64,000 bases of DNA from positions 372,001 through 436,000 of the forward strand of contig CAZYBO010000002.1 of the NCBI GenBank assembly GCA_964645205.1, in the 5' to 3' direction. The notes below the pieces were generated by a model. It was not told where the DNA came from and ran no database searches. It saw nothing but the letters and a program-made list of their open reading frames with translations. Position numbers and translations under genes: made by a program. The stretch is from CAZYBO01 sp964645205. GTDB lineage: Bacteria > Pseudomonadota > Alphaproteobacteria > Rickettsiales > SXRF01. This document shows, one piece after another, positions 9,031-16,650 of this stretch; position 1 is the stretch's first letter; the number at the start of each line of letters is the position of its first letter.

Positions 9031-9576
9031 ATGCAAACCTCCGAAAAATTCACACTCCGCAGCCAGTGCCTAGCTGCACGCAGCGCGCTCGACGCTGAAT
9101 ATAAGCGCGAGGCTTCGGTTGCTATCGCGCCGTATCTGCGTGAGGCGATTGGCGCCGCGAAAATGCTAGCAGCGTATGTCCCCATTCGCGATGAGCTGGA
9201 TATTTTGCCAGCGCTGGAGGGTTATGCTTTATGTCTGCCCGTGGTGATTGCGAGGGGAGAACCGTTGCAGTTTCGTGCGTGGAAAGCGGGCGATGCGCTG
9301 GAACGTGGGGAGTATGGCGTTTCCATCCCGCGCACGGATGCGGCGGTTGTCGTGCCCGACACGGTGATCGTGCCGCTGGTGGCATTTGATGCGCAACGGC
9401 ATCGGTTGGGTTATGGCGCGGGTTATTACGACCGCACGCTGGCGGCGTTGCGGGCAAAAAATAAAGGGGTGCGTGCCATCGGCGTGGGCTATAGCGTGCA
9501 GCAGGTTGCGTGCATTCCCGCTGCTGCGCATGATGAAATACTGGATGCAATCGTGACGGAAAAAGGAATCCTGTGA
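9031..9576 (+). CDS. fau: 5-formyltetrahydrofolate cyclo-ligase
   Basis: The 181-residue enzyme converts 5-formyl-THF to 5,10-methenyl-THF with ATP, returning a storage folate to the active pool. Signatures are the N-terminal basic stretch RSQCLAARSALDAEYKREAS, the AAYVPIRDELDI strand, VIVPLVAFDAQRHRLGYGAG and the conserved GYGAGYYDRTL loop that binds the ATP phosphates. Its length is normal. It is the usual partner downstream of zapA and 6S RNA (ygfA in E. coli), and processing of 6S readthrough transcripts has been described for that arrangement. The next gene overlaps it by four bases, so the two are translationally coupled. Confidence 0.93.
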   Translation: MQTSEKFTLRSQCLAARSALDAEYKREASVAIAPYLREAIGAAKMLAAYVPIRDELDILPALEGYALCLPVVIARGEPLQFRAWKAGDALERGEYGVSIPRTDAAVVVPDTVIVPLVAFDAQRHRLGYGAGYYDRTLAALRAKNKGVRAIGVGYSVQQVACIPAAAHDEILDAIVTEKGIL

Positions 9577-10382
9577 AAATTTTGTTCTTAGGCGACGTGG
9601 TAGGGCGCAGCGGGCGCGACGCGGTGGTGAAGCATGTGCCGGTTTTGCGTAAGTCGCTCGCGCTGGGTTTCGTGCTGGTCAACGGCGACAATGCCGCGGG
9701 CGGGTTCGGCATCACGTCGCAGATTTGCAAGGATTTTTTTGCAGCGGGTGTGGACGCGATCACCGGCGGCGACCATATCTGGGATCAGAAAGACATCGTG
9801 CCGTACCTTGCCACGGAGAAACGCTTGTTACGACCCCGGAATTTTCCTGACAAAACGCCGGGAAGAGGCGAAGAAACCTATACGGCAGCAGGCGGCAAAA
9901 AAGTCACGGTGCTGCACCTGCTCGGGCAGGTGTTCCATAAGGAACATGCCGCATGCCCGTTTGCAGCGGCGGACGAAATGCTGGCGAGCGTGAAACTGCG
10001 CGCGAATACGGATGCGATCCTCGTCGATTTCCACGCCGAAGCCACCTCGGAAAAAATGGCGATGGGGCGCTATCTGGATGGGCGTGTAAGCGCCGTTGTC
10101 GGCAGCCATACGCACGTGCCCACGGCGGACGCGCGCGTGCTCGCCAAGGGCACGGGTTACCACACGGACGGCGGCATGTGCGGCGATTATAATTCCGTCA
10201 TAGGGTTTGAAGAAGCCGCCCCGCTGGAGCGCTTCTTAAGTAAAATCACCAAAATCCGTATGGAAGCCGCCGCAGGCGAAGCGACGCTCTGCGGGACGCT
10301 GATCGAAACAGACGATGCGACGGGACTGGCGAAACGCTGCTCGGTGTTTCAGTATCCTGAGTTGTTGTTTTCCATTCCTTAA
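9573..10382 (+). CDS. ymdB: YmdB-family metallophosphoesterase
   Basis: The 269-residue protein belongs to the calcineurin-like phosphoesterases typified by Bacillus YmdB, which hydrolyses 2',3'-cyclic nucleotides. Metal ligands are all visible: FLGDVVGRSGRDAV, LVNGDNAAGGFGIT (the GDN motif), TGGDHIWDQKDI, VDFHAEATSEK and VGSHTHVPTAD, ending with the TDGGMCGDYNSVIGF signature. The start is GTG at 9573, overlapping the cyclo-ligase stop as GTGA. The gene should be in an operon with it. A C-rich palindrome directly follows the stop. The biological role in proteobacteria is not established. Confidence 0.88.
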   Translation: MKILFLGDVVGRSGRDAVVKHVPVLRKSLALGFVLVNGDNAAGGFGITSQICKDFFAAGVDAITGGDHIWDQKDIVPYLATEKRLLRPRNFPDKTPGRGEETYTAAGGKKVTVLHLLGQVFHKEHAACPFAAADEMLASVKLRANTDAILVDFHAEATSEKMAMGRYLDGRVSAVVGSHTHVPTADARVLAKGTGYHTDGGMCGDYNSVIGFEEAAPLERFLSKITKIRMEAAAGEATLCGTLIETDDATGLAKRCSVFQYPELLFSIP

Positions 10383-10383
10383 A

Positions 10384-10411
10384 CTCCCTCTCCCACAAGG
10401 GTGGAGGGAGT
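10384..10411. terminator. C-rich palindrome after ymdB, likely terminator
   Basis: CTCCCTCTCCCACAAGGGTGG and the following AGGGAG form an imperfect hairpin just after the stop. It is a copy of the same repeat seen at 6246-6280 and 26165-26271. Confidence 0.5.
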
Positions 10412-10477
10412 ATTCATCTATAATTCTGGGCGCGCCCATCAGGATTTAGAAGAAAGCCACGGAGGTTTGTATCCGAG

Positions 10478-10579
10478 CCCTCCTTGCCCAAGCGGGGAAC
10501 CTGAGTCCCGCTACCGGTCTTGTGCCATGCGCATGACAAAGGCTAGCTTACGCGCGCTAACGTTGCCCCGGAAGGGGGG
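10478..10579 (+). other. Structured non-coding segment in a 338-base gap
   Basis: The gap between ymdB and the curlin gene (10383-10720) holds no convincing gene. This part can fold as a closed multi-hairpin unit: CCCTCCTT (10478-10485) pairs with AAGGGGGG (10572-10579). Inside lie AGCGGG/CCCGCT (10491-10512), a long imperfect hairpin centred on CATGCGCATG (10519-10541) and a small TAGC/GCTA hairpin (10544-10559). It may be a small RNA or a leader. I do not recognise an Rfam class, and no hairpin is followed by a clear U-tract. Confidence 0.3.
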
Positions 10580-10589
10580 AAATGATCTA

Positions 10590-10633
10590 TTGTCACAAAA
10601 CCTTCACAATCTTGTCATGAAACTGTCACAAAA
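10590..10633 (+). promoter_or_regulatory. Four tandem PhoB-box units upstream of the curlin gene
   Basis: Four consecutive 11-base units are TTGTCACAAAA, CCTTCACAATC, TTGTCATGAAA and CTGTCACAAAA. The last two match the Pho box consensus (CTGTCAT-AAAA-CTGTCAT) at most positions. Four in-phase units correspond to two adjacent Pho boxes. TACTAT at 10640-10645 sits where the -10 element of a PhoB-activated promoter would be expected, and the ATG is 75 bases further on. Confidence 0.6.
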
Positions 10634-10720
10634 TGACATTACTATGGAATGGTTATCATTTATTAACATATTCTGCTTGTTCCATAAACAGCTAAAGCGA
10701 TTCAAAATAAAGGAAGTCAT

Positions 10721-11665
10721 ATGAAAACACGCAATTTACTGACGACTACGGCGATTGTGCTGGCAAGCACCATGCTTTCCTTCAATGCCAGCGCAGGGAG
10801 TGTGAACGGTGTCCAGAAAGGCAATGATAATATTGCCAATATCGAGCAGGTGGGTGGCGTGCATGTGGTGAATTTTAGCCAGAATGGGTTTGATGATTTA
10901 CTTACAGTAAACCAGATTGGCAGTGGAGGAAATTCGCTGACCAGTTTGCAGGATCAGGATAGTGAAAGAAATTCGCTATATGTGATACAAGATAGCACGG
11001 GACAAAGTGCACAAAACGGTAATACCGCAAGCGTTGAGATGCTTGAACAACAAAAGGACTCTACAGTCACCATATCACAGAAAGGCGGATTAAATAACGC
11101 CAAGATTATATCGCTTGTAACGTGGGGAGGTAGAGGTGCTAACGATACAAATGTATCACAAATTGGTAATGCCAATTCCGTTTATTATGATTCAGAAAAT
11201 TTATCTCATAATTTGTATCGAGCGACCATTGTGCAAGAAGGTGACTTTAACCGCATGCATGCGGGGGGCGATAATCATGATGCCTCACAAATTGGCGATA
11301 ACAACCGACTTGAAGCCTGGTATGCAGGAGATGGAGTCTTCCAGCAAATCGGTAATAACAATCAGGCTTCTTTAATTGAAGGTTTGAATCTGACCGTTCA
11401 GCAAGTCGGGAATGACAATTTAATTGAATCGTCTCTCTCCGCTGACCTTACCGTTGTTCAGTACGGCAATGCAAACATTGTTGATAGTGAAGGTGGAGAC
11501 GTGTCTATCGATCAAACTGGTAATGACAATTCTGCTCGATCATACTACGCCACCGTCGCTACCGTTGTTCAGCATGGCAATGCCAACCTTGTTGATATTA
11601 ACGGTGGACAAGTGTCTATCAATCAGACTGGTAATGGCAATCTTTTTAAGGCTAGTAACTTCTAA
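10721..11665 (+). CDS. Curlin-repeat (CsgA/CsgB-like) secreted amyloid-like protein
   Basis: The 314-residue protein has a Sec signal peptide (MKTRNLLTTTAIVLASTMLS, then FNASA with cleavage predicted there). A long region built of repeats of the form QxGNxNxxxxxQ follows, for example VQKGNDNIANIEQ, FQQIGNNNQAS, VQQVGNDNLIES and VSINQTGNGNLF. This is the curlin repeat of biofilm amyloids. The last third holds an 81-base duplication with a 111-base period (11450-11530 and 11561-11641). No csgG, csgE or csgF secretion genes are in the window. The A/T-rich coding sequence differs from its neighbours, which may reflect Asn/Gln content. The Pho-box array suggests expression under phosphate limitation. 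A strong hairpin terminator follows. Confidence 0.85.
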   Translation: MKTRNLLTTTAIVLASTMLSFNASAGSVNGVQKGNDNIANIEQVGGVHVVNFSQNGFDDLLTVNQIGSGGNSLTSLQDQDSERNSLYVIQDSTGQSAQNGNTASVEMLEQQKDSTVTISQKGGLNNAKIISLVTWGGRGANDTNVSQIGNANSVYYDSENLSHNLYRATIVQEGDFNRMHAGGDNHDASQIGDNNRLEAWYAGDGVFQQIGNNNQASLIEGLNLTVQQVGNDNLIESSLSADLTVVQYGNANIVDSEGGDVSIDQTGNDNSARSYYATVATVVQHGNANLVDINGGQVSINQTGNGNLFKASNF

Positions 11666-11671
11666 TAGTTT

Positions 11672-11723
11672 AAAATCCGTCATCGCGAGACTGCGAGAGC
11701 CACCGTAGCGATGACGGATTTTT
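11672..11723. terminator. Bidirectional hairpin terminator between convergent genes
   Basis: AAAATCCGTCATCGC pairs with GCGATGACGGATTTTT around a 21-base loop. The run of T on each strand after the stem makes it suitable for both the curlin gene and the convergent UDP-glucuronate decarboxylase gene. The arm resembles the widespread GTCATTGCGAG-type dispersed repeats. Confidence 0.75.
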
Positions 11724-11729
11724 ATATTC

Positions 11730-12653
11730 CTATCCCAGCACCCTCCGCGCATGCGCAATCGTGCGCTCCAACCCGTTGCGCACGGAGACTTTGGGTTGCC
11801 AGCCGAGTACGGTGTTGGCGAGCGTGATGTCCGGCCTACGCTGCATGGGGTCGTCTTGCGGTAGCGGGCGGGTGGTGAGTGCGCTGGCGGAGCCGGTGAG
11901 TTCTAAGATCAGCTCGGCGAGTTCTTCCATCGTGTATTCTTCAGGGTTGCCGAGATTGACGGGGCCGGTGATGCCGTCTTTGCTTTCCATGAGTCTGATG
12001 AGGCCGTCTACCAGATCGTCGACATAGCAGAAGGAGCGCGTCTGCGTGCCGTCGCCGTAGAGGGTGATGTCTTCACCGCGTAACGCCTGGAAAATAAAAT
12101 TGGTGACGACGCGGCCGTCATCGTGGCGCATGGCGGGGCCGTAGGTGTTGAAGATACGCGCGACCTTGATGTCGGTTTTGAACTGGCGGTGGTAATCGAA
12201 AAACAAGGTTTCGGCGCAGCGTTTGCCTTCGTCGTAGCACGCGCGCGGGCCGATGGGGTTGACGTGGCCGACATAGGATTCCGGCTGCGGATGCACTTGC
12301 GGGTCGCCGTACACTTCGCTGGTAGACGCCTGCAAAATGCGCGCGCCGTTTTTATTCGCGAGCTCCAGCAGATGGTAGGAGCCGATGATGTTGGTCATGG
12401 TGGTGTGCACCGGGTCGAGCTGGTATTGCGGCGGCGAGGCGGGGCAGGCGAGGTTATAGATCTGGTCGCACTTTATGTCGAGCGGCTGCGTGATGTCGTG
12501 GTCGATCACCTCCGCGTCGATGTCACGGATGTTTTCGCGCTCGCCCGTGGAGAAATTATCCACGATGATGATTTTATGTCCCTGACGGTGCAGCGCGCGC
12601 GACAGATGCGAGCCGATAAAGCCGGCGCCGCCGGCTACCAGAATTGTTTTCAT
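11730..12653 (-). CDS. UDP-glucuronate decarboxylase (UDP-xylose synthase), extended SDR
   Basis: The 307-residue protein is an extended short-chain dehydrogenase. It has the NAD-binding GGAGFIGSH, the active-site Ser/Thr segment STSEVYGDPQ, the YxxxK pair in YDEGKR and the family-specific RACYDEGKRCAETLFFDYHR region and ARIFNTYGPAM. These fit UDP-glucuronate decarboxylases, which make UDP-xylose from UDP-glucuronate through a UDP-4-keto intermediate for cell-surface polysaccharides. dTDP-glucose 4,6-dehydratases are related, but the CPASPPQYQLDP stretch favours decarboxylase. It stands alone, divergent from yaaA. Confidence 0.88.
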   Translation of the reverse strand: MKTILVAGGAGFIGSHLSRALHRQGHKIIIVDNFSTGERENIRDIDAEVIDHDITQPLDIKCDQIYNLACPASPPQYQLDPVHTTMTNIIGSYHLLELANKNGARILQASTSEVYGDPQVHPQPESYVGHVNPIGPRACYDEGKRCAETLFFDYHRQFKTDIKVARIFNTYGPAMRHDDGRVVTNFIFQALRGEDITLYGDGTQTRSFCYVDDLVDGLIRLMESKDGITGPVNLGNPEEYTMEELAELILELTGSASALTTRPLPQDDPMQRRPDITLANTVLGWQPKVSVRNGLERTIAHARRVLG

Positions 12654-12724
12654 AAGCCTGTAATCTTTGGTAAGTGTTGGTTGCCTGCGACCATACGCAA
12701 CCTTTAAGGAATGTTCAAGCCGCC

Positions 12725-13489
12725 ATGCTTATTGTTTTATCCCCGTCTAAAACGCTGGATTTCAGCAGTAAAATACCCGCTTTGCCGCATACGCAACCTG
12801 AATGGCTGGGGGAGTCGGCGGCGCTCATAAAGGCGTTACGGGGCTATTCGGAAGCGGAACTGGGCGAGTTGATGGGAATCAGCGCCAAGCTCGCAGCGCT
12901 GAACGCAGAACGTTACCGCACGTTCAAAACACCGTTTACCGCGCGCAATGCACGGCCTGCGTTGCTCGCGTTCAAGGGCGACGTGTATGACGGCATCGCG
13001 GTGGAAAGCTACCGCGAAAAGGATTTCGCGTTTGCGCAGGCGCATATGCGCATTTTATCGGGGCTGTACGGCGTGCTGCGGCCGCTCGATCTAATCCAGC
13101 CTTACCGCTTGGAAATGGGCATCGCGCTGCCGACGAAGCGCGGCAAGAATCTTTATCGTTTCTGGGAAAACCGGGTGACGGATACGCTGAACGCGGCGCT
13201 GGCAAAACATAAAAACAAGCTGCTGGTGAATCTCGCCTCGGAGGAATATTTCAAGGCGGTGAAGCCGGATGCGCTCGACGCCAGACTGCTCAACGTGGTG
13301 TTTAAGGAAAAACAGAAGGGGACGCTGAAAGTTGTCGGCTTGTTTGCAAAAAAGGCGCGGGGATTGATGGCGGATTTTATCGTCAAAAATCGTATCGATG
13401 ACGATAAGGGGTTGAAAGCATTTGTAGAAAACGGCTACCGCTTTGAAAAAGGGCTTTCCGATGAATATCACTACGTTTTTGTACGCTGA
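12725..13489 (+). CDS. yaaA: YaaA-family peroxide stress protein
   Basis: The 254-residue product matches the YaaA family, which in E. coli lowers free intracellular iron during hydrogen peroxide stress and can bind DNA. Signatures are the N-terminal LIVLSPSKTLDF, the central ALLAFKGDVYDGI, the LSGLYGVLRPLDLIQPYRLE block, VNLASEEYFKAV and the basic C-terminus KKARGLMADFIVKNRI. The family length (about 255) fits. ATG 12725 was chosen because the family starts at MLIVLSPSKT. The 70-base divergent gap before it contains the hairpin GGTTGC/GCAACC at 12678-12703. Confidence 0.9.
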   Translation: MLIVLSPSKTLDFSSKIPALPHTQPEWLGESAALIKALRGYSEAELGELMGISAKLAALNAERYRTFKTPFTARNARPALLAFKGDVYDGIAVESYREKDFAFAQAHMRILSGLYGVLRPLDLIQPYRLEMGIALPTKRGKNLYRFWENRVTDTLNAALAKHKNKLLVNLASEEYFKAVKPDALDARLLNVVFKEKQKGTLKVVGLFAKKARGLMADFIVKNRIDDDKGLKAFVENGYRFEKGLSDEYHYVFVR

Positions 13490-13502
13490 GGGGAAGTTTA
13501 AT

Positions 13503-13530
13503 TTGATTTTAGGGTTTCCTCTGGTATCTT
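13503..13530 (+). promoter_or_regulatory. Possible sigma70 promoter of the PEPC-like gene
   Basis: TTGATT (13503-13508) and TATCTT (13525-13530) are 16 bases apart and lie 29 bases before the ATG. The next AATATTAATA stretch is A/T-rich. This is prediction from consensus only. Confidence 0.4.
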
Positions 13531-13558
13531 ATTAACTAATATTAATAAGAAAAGCCCC

Positions 13559-16500
13559 ATGCCGCAGACGCCTCTCGACCTGAAATCCGATAGCCACCTC
13601 CAGCTTGCTCACGGCCTCAGCGATATGCTGATCGACATCGTGCGCGCCAAGCCCGACATGGGCAACCATGTTGTCGCCGAAAAACTCACGCATCTGCGTG
13701 ACGCGATCTGGCCGCTTGCCGGCGGCGCGCCCGCGCACCGGGAGCAGACGTTCCGCGAGGTGCTTTCGGGCTTGGATGATAAGCAGCGCTCGCAATTGCT
13801 GGAATCTTACGCGCATATGGGGCATCTCTACGAAATCGCAGGCCTGATGGCGCGCGAGAATTATTTCGACCGGTTGCGTAAGGAAAAAAAACCGTTCCCC
13901 GGCGGCGTGCGCGAATTCATCGCTGCGCAGCCCGACGTGGAAACGGCGGTGGGAAAACTCGCGCAGCCGGTGTTCGAGGTGGTGATGACGATGCATCCCA
14001 CCAACGTCAATTCGCTGGAATTCATGCAGGCGCAGCGCAGGCTGGCGCGCGCCATCGAAGGCGGCGACACGGCGCAGGTGCGCTCGGCGCTGGAGCGATT
14101 TCAGGCGACGCCGGTGCTGCATCAGGTGGCTGGACACGACGAAAATCTGAGCGTGCGCGATGAAACGAGGATCGTGCTTAATTTCCTGAGCAACATCTAC
14201 GAAGATTTCCCGCGCGTGTACAAACAGTATGACGATGCGCTGAAAGAAAAGCAGCAGCCTTACGACCCACTCGCACTGAAGCTGAATATGCGCTTCGGCT
14301 CGTGGGGATCGGCGGGCGATAAAGACGGCAACCATAACGTCACCGCTGAAAAAACGCTGGAAGCAATCGCACTGCATACGCATGCGATCCTTGAGCGCTA
14401 TAACGATAACCTGCAATATATCGCGTCACCCGCGCTGGAGGACTGGAAGGTAAAGCTCAAAAAAGCGCAGGCTGTACTGGAAGGCGACCTGCTGCCGAAA
14501 ATCAGCGCGTTGCGCGAAAGCAGCGACCCGGCGGCGCATACCATGCATGCAGACCCGAAACGCGCGGCGGAGGAATTCGACACGCTCTCCGCATCGCTGG
14601 CATCGCTGCGCGCTACACTCGATGCCGGGGAATTCACCCGCGCGCTGGAGCGTGCCTATGCGCAGGGCAGCGGCGAAATGAAAGACGCTACGCTCGACCT
14701 GATCCGCAAGGTGCGTACGTTCGGTTTCAATTTCTCCAAGATCGAATATCGTGAGACGGCGAAGGAATACGGGCGCGTGGTGGCCGAGATCGTGCCCGGC
14801 TACGACAAACTCACGCCGGATGAAAAAGTGAAAACGCTTACCGCGCTGATGACGGAAGAAGGCAACAAGCCCGCTGAGCTTTACCGCAAGGTGCGAGAAA
14901 CCATCATGGAAGAAGGCGCCGCGAAGCCTTACAGCGACGACAACGCCCTGCCGATCGCCTACCACACGATGAAGCGCATGGAGCTGGCGCGCGACCATGG
15001 CGGCATCATCCGCGACAACGTGCTGGCCGAATGCGGTCGCATGCCCGACGCCACCTCCGACGAGCAGGTGAAAATGCAAGGGCTGGCGAATATTCTCGAA
15101 GCGCAGTTTCTCCAGCGCGCCGCGACGAGTCCCAGCGGAAGGCGCCCGCTGATGGGCATTGTGCCGCTATTTGAAGAGCCGGATACGATGCAGCAGGTGG
15201 ATCGCATTCTGAAAGCGGCGTATGAGAATGCGGCGTACCAGCAGCAGCTTTCCGCGCTGGCGGATGATCGCAACAGCGGCAAGAAAATCCAGCAGGTGCA
15301 GATCGCGCATAGCGACAATGTGCGGCGTTCCGGCCTGCAGGCGGCGCGCGCGTTCATCCATGAAGCGCACAAAAAAATCCGCGCGGTGAATAAGGAATTT
15401 GGCATCGGCACGCAATTTTTTGAAGGCGGCAGCATTTCGGATGCGTACCGCAACGGCGTGCGTGCGGTGTCGGCCTCGGTCAACGCGTTCGGGCTGCATG
15501 ATTTCGCCAAGTTCACATTCCAAGGCGGTGACCTGCTCAACTATTTCAACGTGCCATGCTCCAACGCGCGTATCTTCGCGCGCAATCTTGTGCACCCGGC
15601 GCAGCGGTTTGAAAAAGACGCAGCGGGCGGCTGGAAAATCGGCGAGATGGCGGCTACGGGCAGGAACGAAACGATCGACGAAGTGGCGATTGCCGCGCTC
15701 AAGCGCACGCTGCCGGATTACCAGGCCAAGGATTTTTCCGCCGGCAAGATGGGCGTGATGCTGGAGCGGCTCGGCTATTTCGACGAGATCAGGGCAGGCA
15801 CGCGCGGCTCGCGCGCGGCGGCGCGTAAAAACAAGCCGGTGGCGTTTGCGAAAGTGGATAGCACCCAGATCGGCGCGGCGGAATACCGGCCGGTTGCCGT
15901 GCAGGATATACGCAGCATTTCAGCGAGTGAAGTGTGGCAGCATGGTGGCATCGTGCCGTCCTTCTTCGGTGCGGAAAAACTCGGCGAATATCTGTATGAC
16001 GAAACGATCAAGAAAGTACGCGCCATTGCCGGAGCCCCGCGCAACGAGGACGAGCGCGAGTTTCTGGAGAAATTTTCAAACGTGGGGGAGACGCTTTCGC
16101 CCGCGCATGTGAGACTGGTGTATGAAAAATCGCCCGCCTTCCGCGACGCGCAGGATCAGGCCGCGTTTGCGCTGGCGAAAACCGACCCGCATGCGCTGGA
16201 CGCGCTCAAGCAGAAAATGGCTTCGATCCCCGACGATAAATTACGCGCCAGCGGCGAAGGCTACCTGCAGCGTATCCGCGGCACGTATAAAGCCTCAGGA
16301 AAACTGGCGCACGCCGCACTGCGCGGCAAGGCGCTCGAAGGGGAGAAAATCACGGTGTCTTCCGTGCAGGCCACGATGGTGGACACGCTGGCGCGGCTTA
16401 CCGACGATATTCACCGCAAGGTGGCGTATAATGCGTTCCTCGGCCATGTGCGCGACCATGCGAAGCTCGGCGACCACGACCGCGGCGTGGCGCACAACGC

Positions 16501-16618
16501 AGGCGACACAGCCCTGCATGGCCGCTTCCTTGCCGCGGACGATCCGGCGTATGGGCAGGCGCTGGTGGAGGACAAGCTTGCGCGCATAAAACAGGACTTT
16601 GGCGCGGGTATCGGTTAG
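13559..16618 (+). CDS. Divergent phosphoenolpyruvate carboxylase homologue
   Basis: At 1019 residues this is longer than usual PEP carboxylase (about 880-930), the enzyme that makes oxaloacetate from PEP and bicarbonate. Recognisable blocks: TMHPTN near residue 145 (canonical TAHPTE, with the catalytic His kept); RFGSWGSAGDKDGNHNVT (canonical GSWIGGDRDGNP); GIVPLFEEPDTM (metal-binding Glu kept); and IAHSDNVRRSG (canonical GYSDSNKDAG; metal Asp kept, Lys replaced by Arg). The active-site loop FHGRGGxxGRGGGP is not there; the same place reads FFEGGSISDAYRNGVRAVSA. It may therefore have reduced, altered or no PEPC activity. Internal length also exceeds the family by about 100 residues. It is monocistronic. 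Confidence 0.75.
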   Translation: MPQTPLDLKSDSHLQLAHGLSDMLIDIVRAKPDMGNHVVAEKLTHLRDAIWPLAGGAPAHREQTFREVLSGLDDKQRSQLLESYAHMGHLYEIAGLMARENYFDRLRKEKKPFPGGVREFIAAQPDVETAVGKLAQPVFEVVMTMHPTNVNSLEFMQAQRRLARAIEGGDTAQVRSALERFQATPVLHQVAGHDENLSVRDETRIVLNFLSNIYEDFPRVYKQYDDALKEKQQPYDPLALKLNMRFGSWGSAGDKDGNHNVTAEKTLEAIALHTHAILERYNDNLQYIASPALEDWKVKLKKAQAVLEGDLLPKISALRESSDPAAHTMHADPKRAAEEFDTLSASLASLRATLDAGEFTRALERAYAQGSGEMKDATLDLIRKVRTFGFNFSKIEYRETAKEYGRVVAEIVPGYDKLTPDEKVKTLTALMTEEGNKPAELYRKVRETIMEEGAAKPYSDDNALPIAYHTMKRMELARDHGGIIRDNVLAECGRMPDATSDEQVKMQGLANILEAQFLQRAATSPSGRRPLMGIVPLFEEPDTMQQVDRILKAAYENAAYQQQLSALADDRNSGKKIQQVQIAHSDNVRRSGLQAARAFIHEAHKKIRAVNKEFGIGTQFFEGGSISDAYRNGVRAVSASVNAFGLHDFAKFTFQGGDLLNYFNVPCSNARIFARNLVHPAQRFEKDAAGGWKIGEMAATGRNETIDEVAIAALKRTLPDYQAKDFSAGKMGVMLERLGYFDEIRAGTRGSRAAARKNKPVAFAKVDSTQIGAAEYRPVAVQDIRSISASEVWQHGGIVPSFFGAEKLGEYLYDETIKKVRAIAGAPRNEDEREFLEKFSNVGETLSPAHVRLVYEKSPAFRDAQDQAAFALAKTDPHALDALKQKMASIPDDKLRASGEGYLQRIRGTYKASGKLAHAALRGKALEGEKITVSSVQATMVDTLARLTDDIHRKVAYNAFLGHVRDHAKLGDHDRGVAHNAGDTALHGRFLAADDPAYGQALVEDKLARIKQDFGAGIG

Positions 16619-16650
16619 CCTAGCTATTCCTGTGAAAGCGGGCATCCTGA

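Noticed and set aside
10401..10724. 107-codon plus-strand frame before the curlin gene
   Set aside because: It overlaps the structured RNA region, the Pho boxes and the curlin ATG, and has no ribosome binding site or recognisable domain.
12678..12703. Hairpin GGTTGC/GCAACC between uxs-like gene and yaaA
   Set aside because: Short stem with a 12-base or longer loop; no U-tract and no evidence of function.
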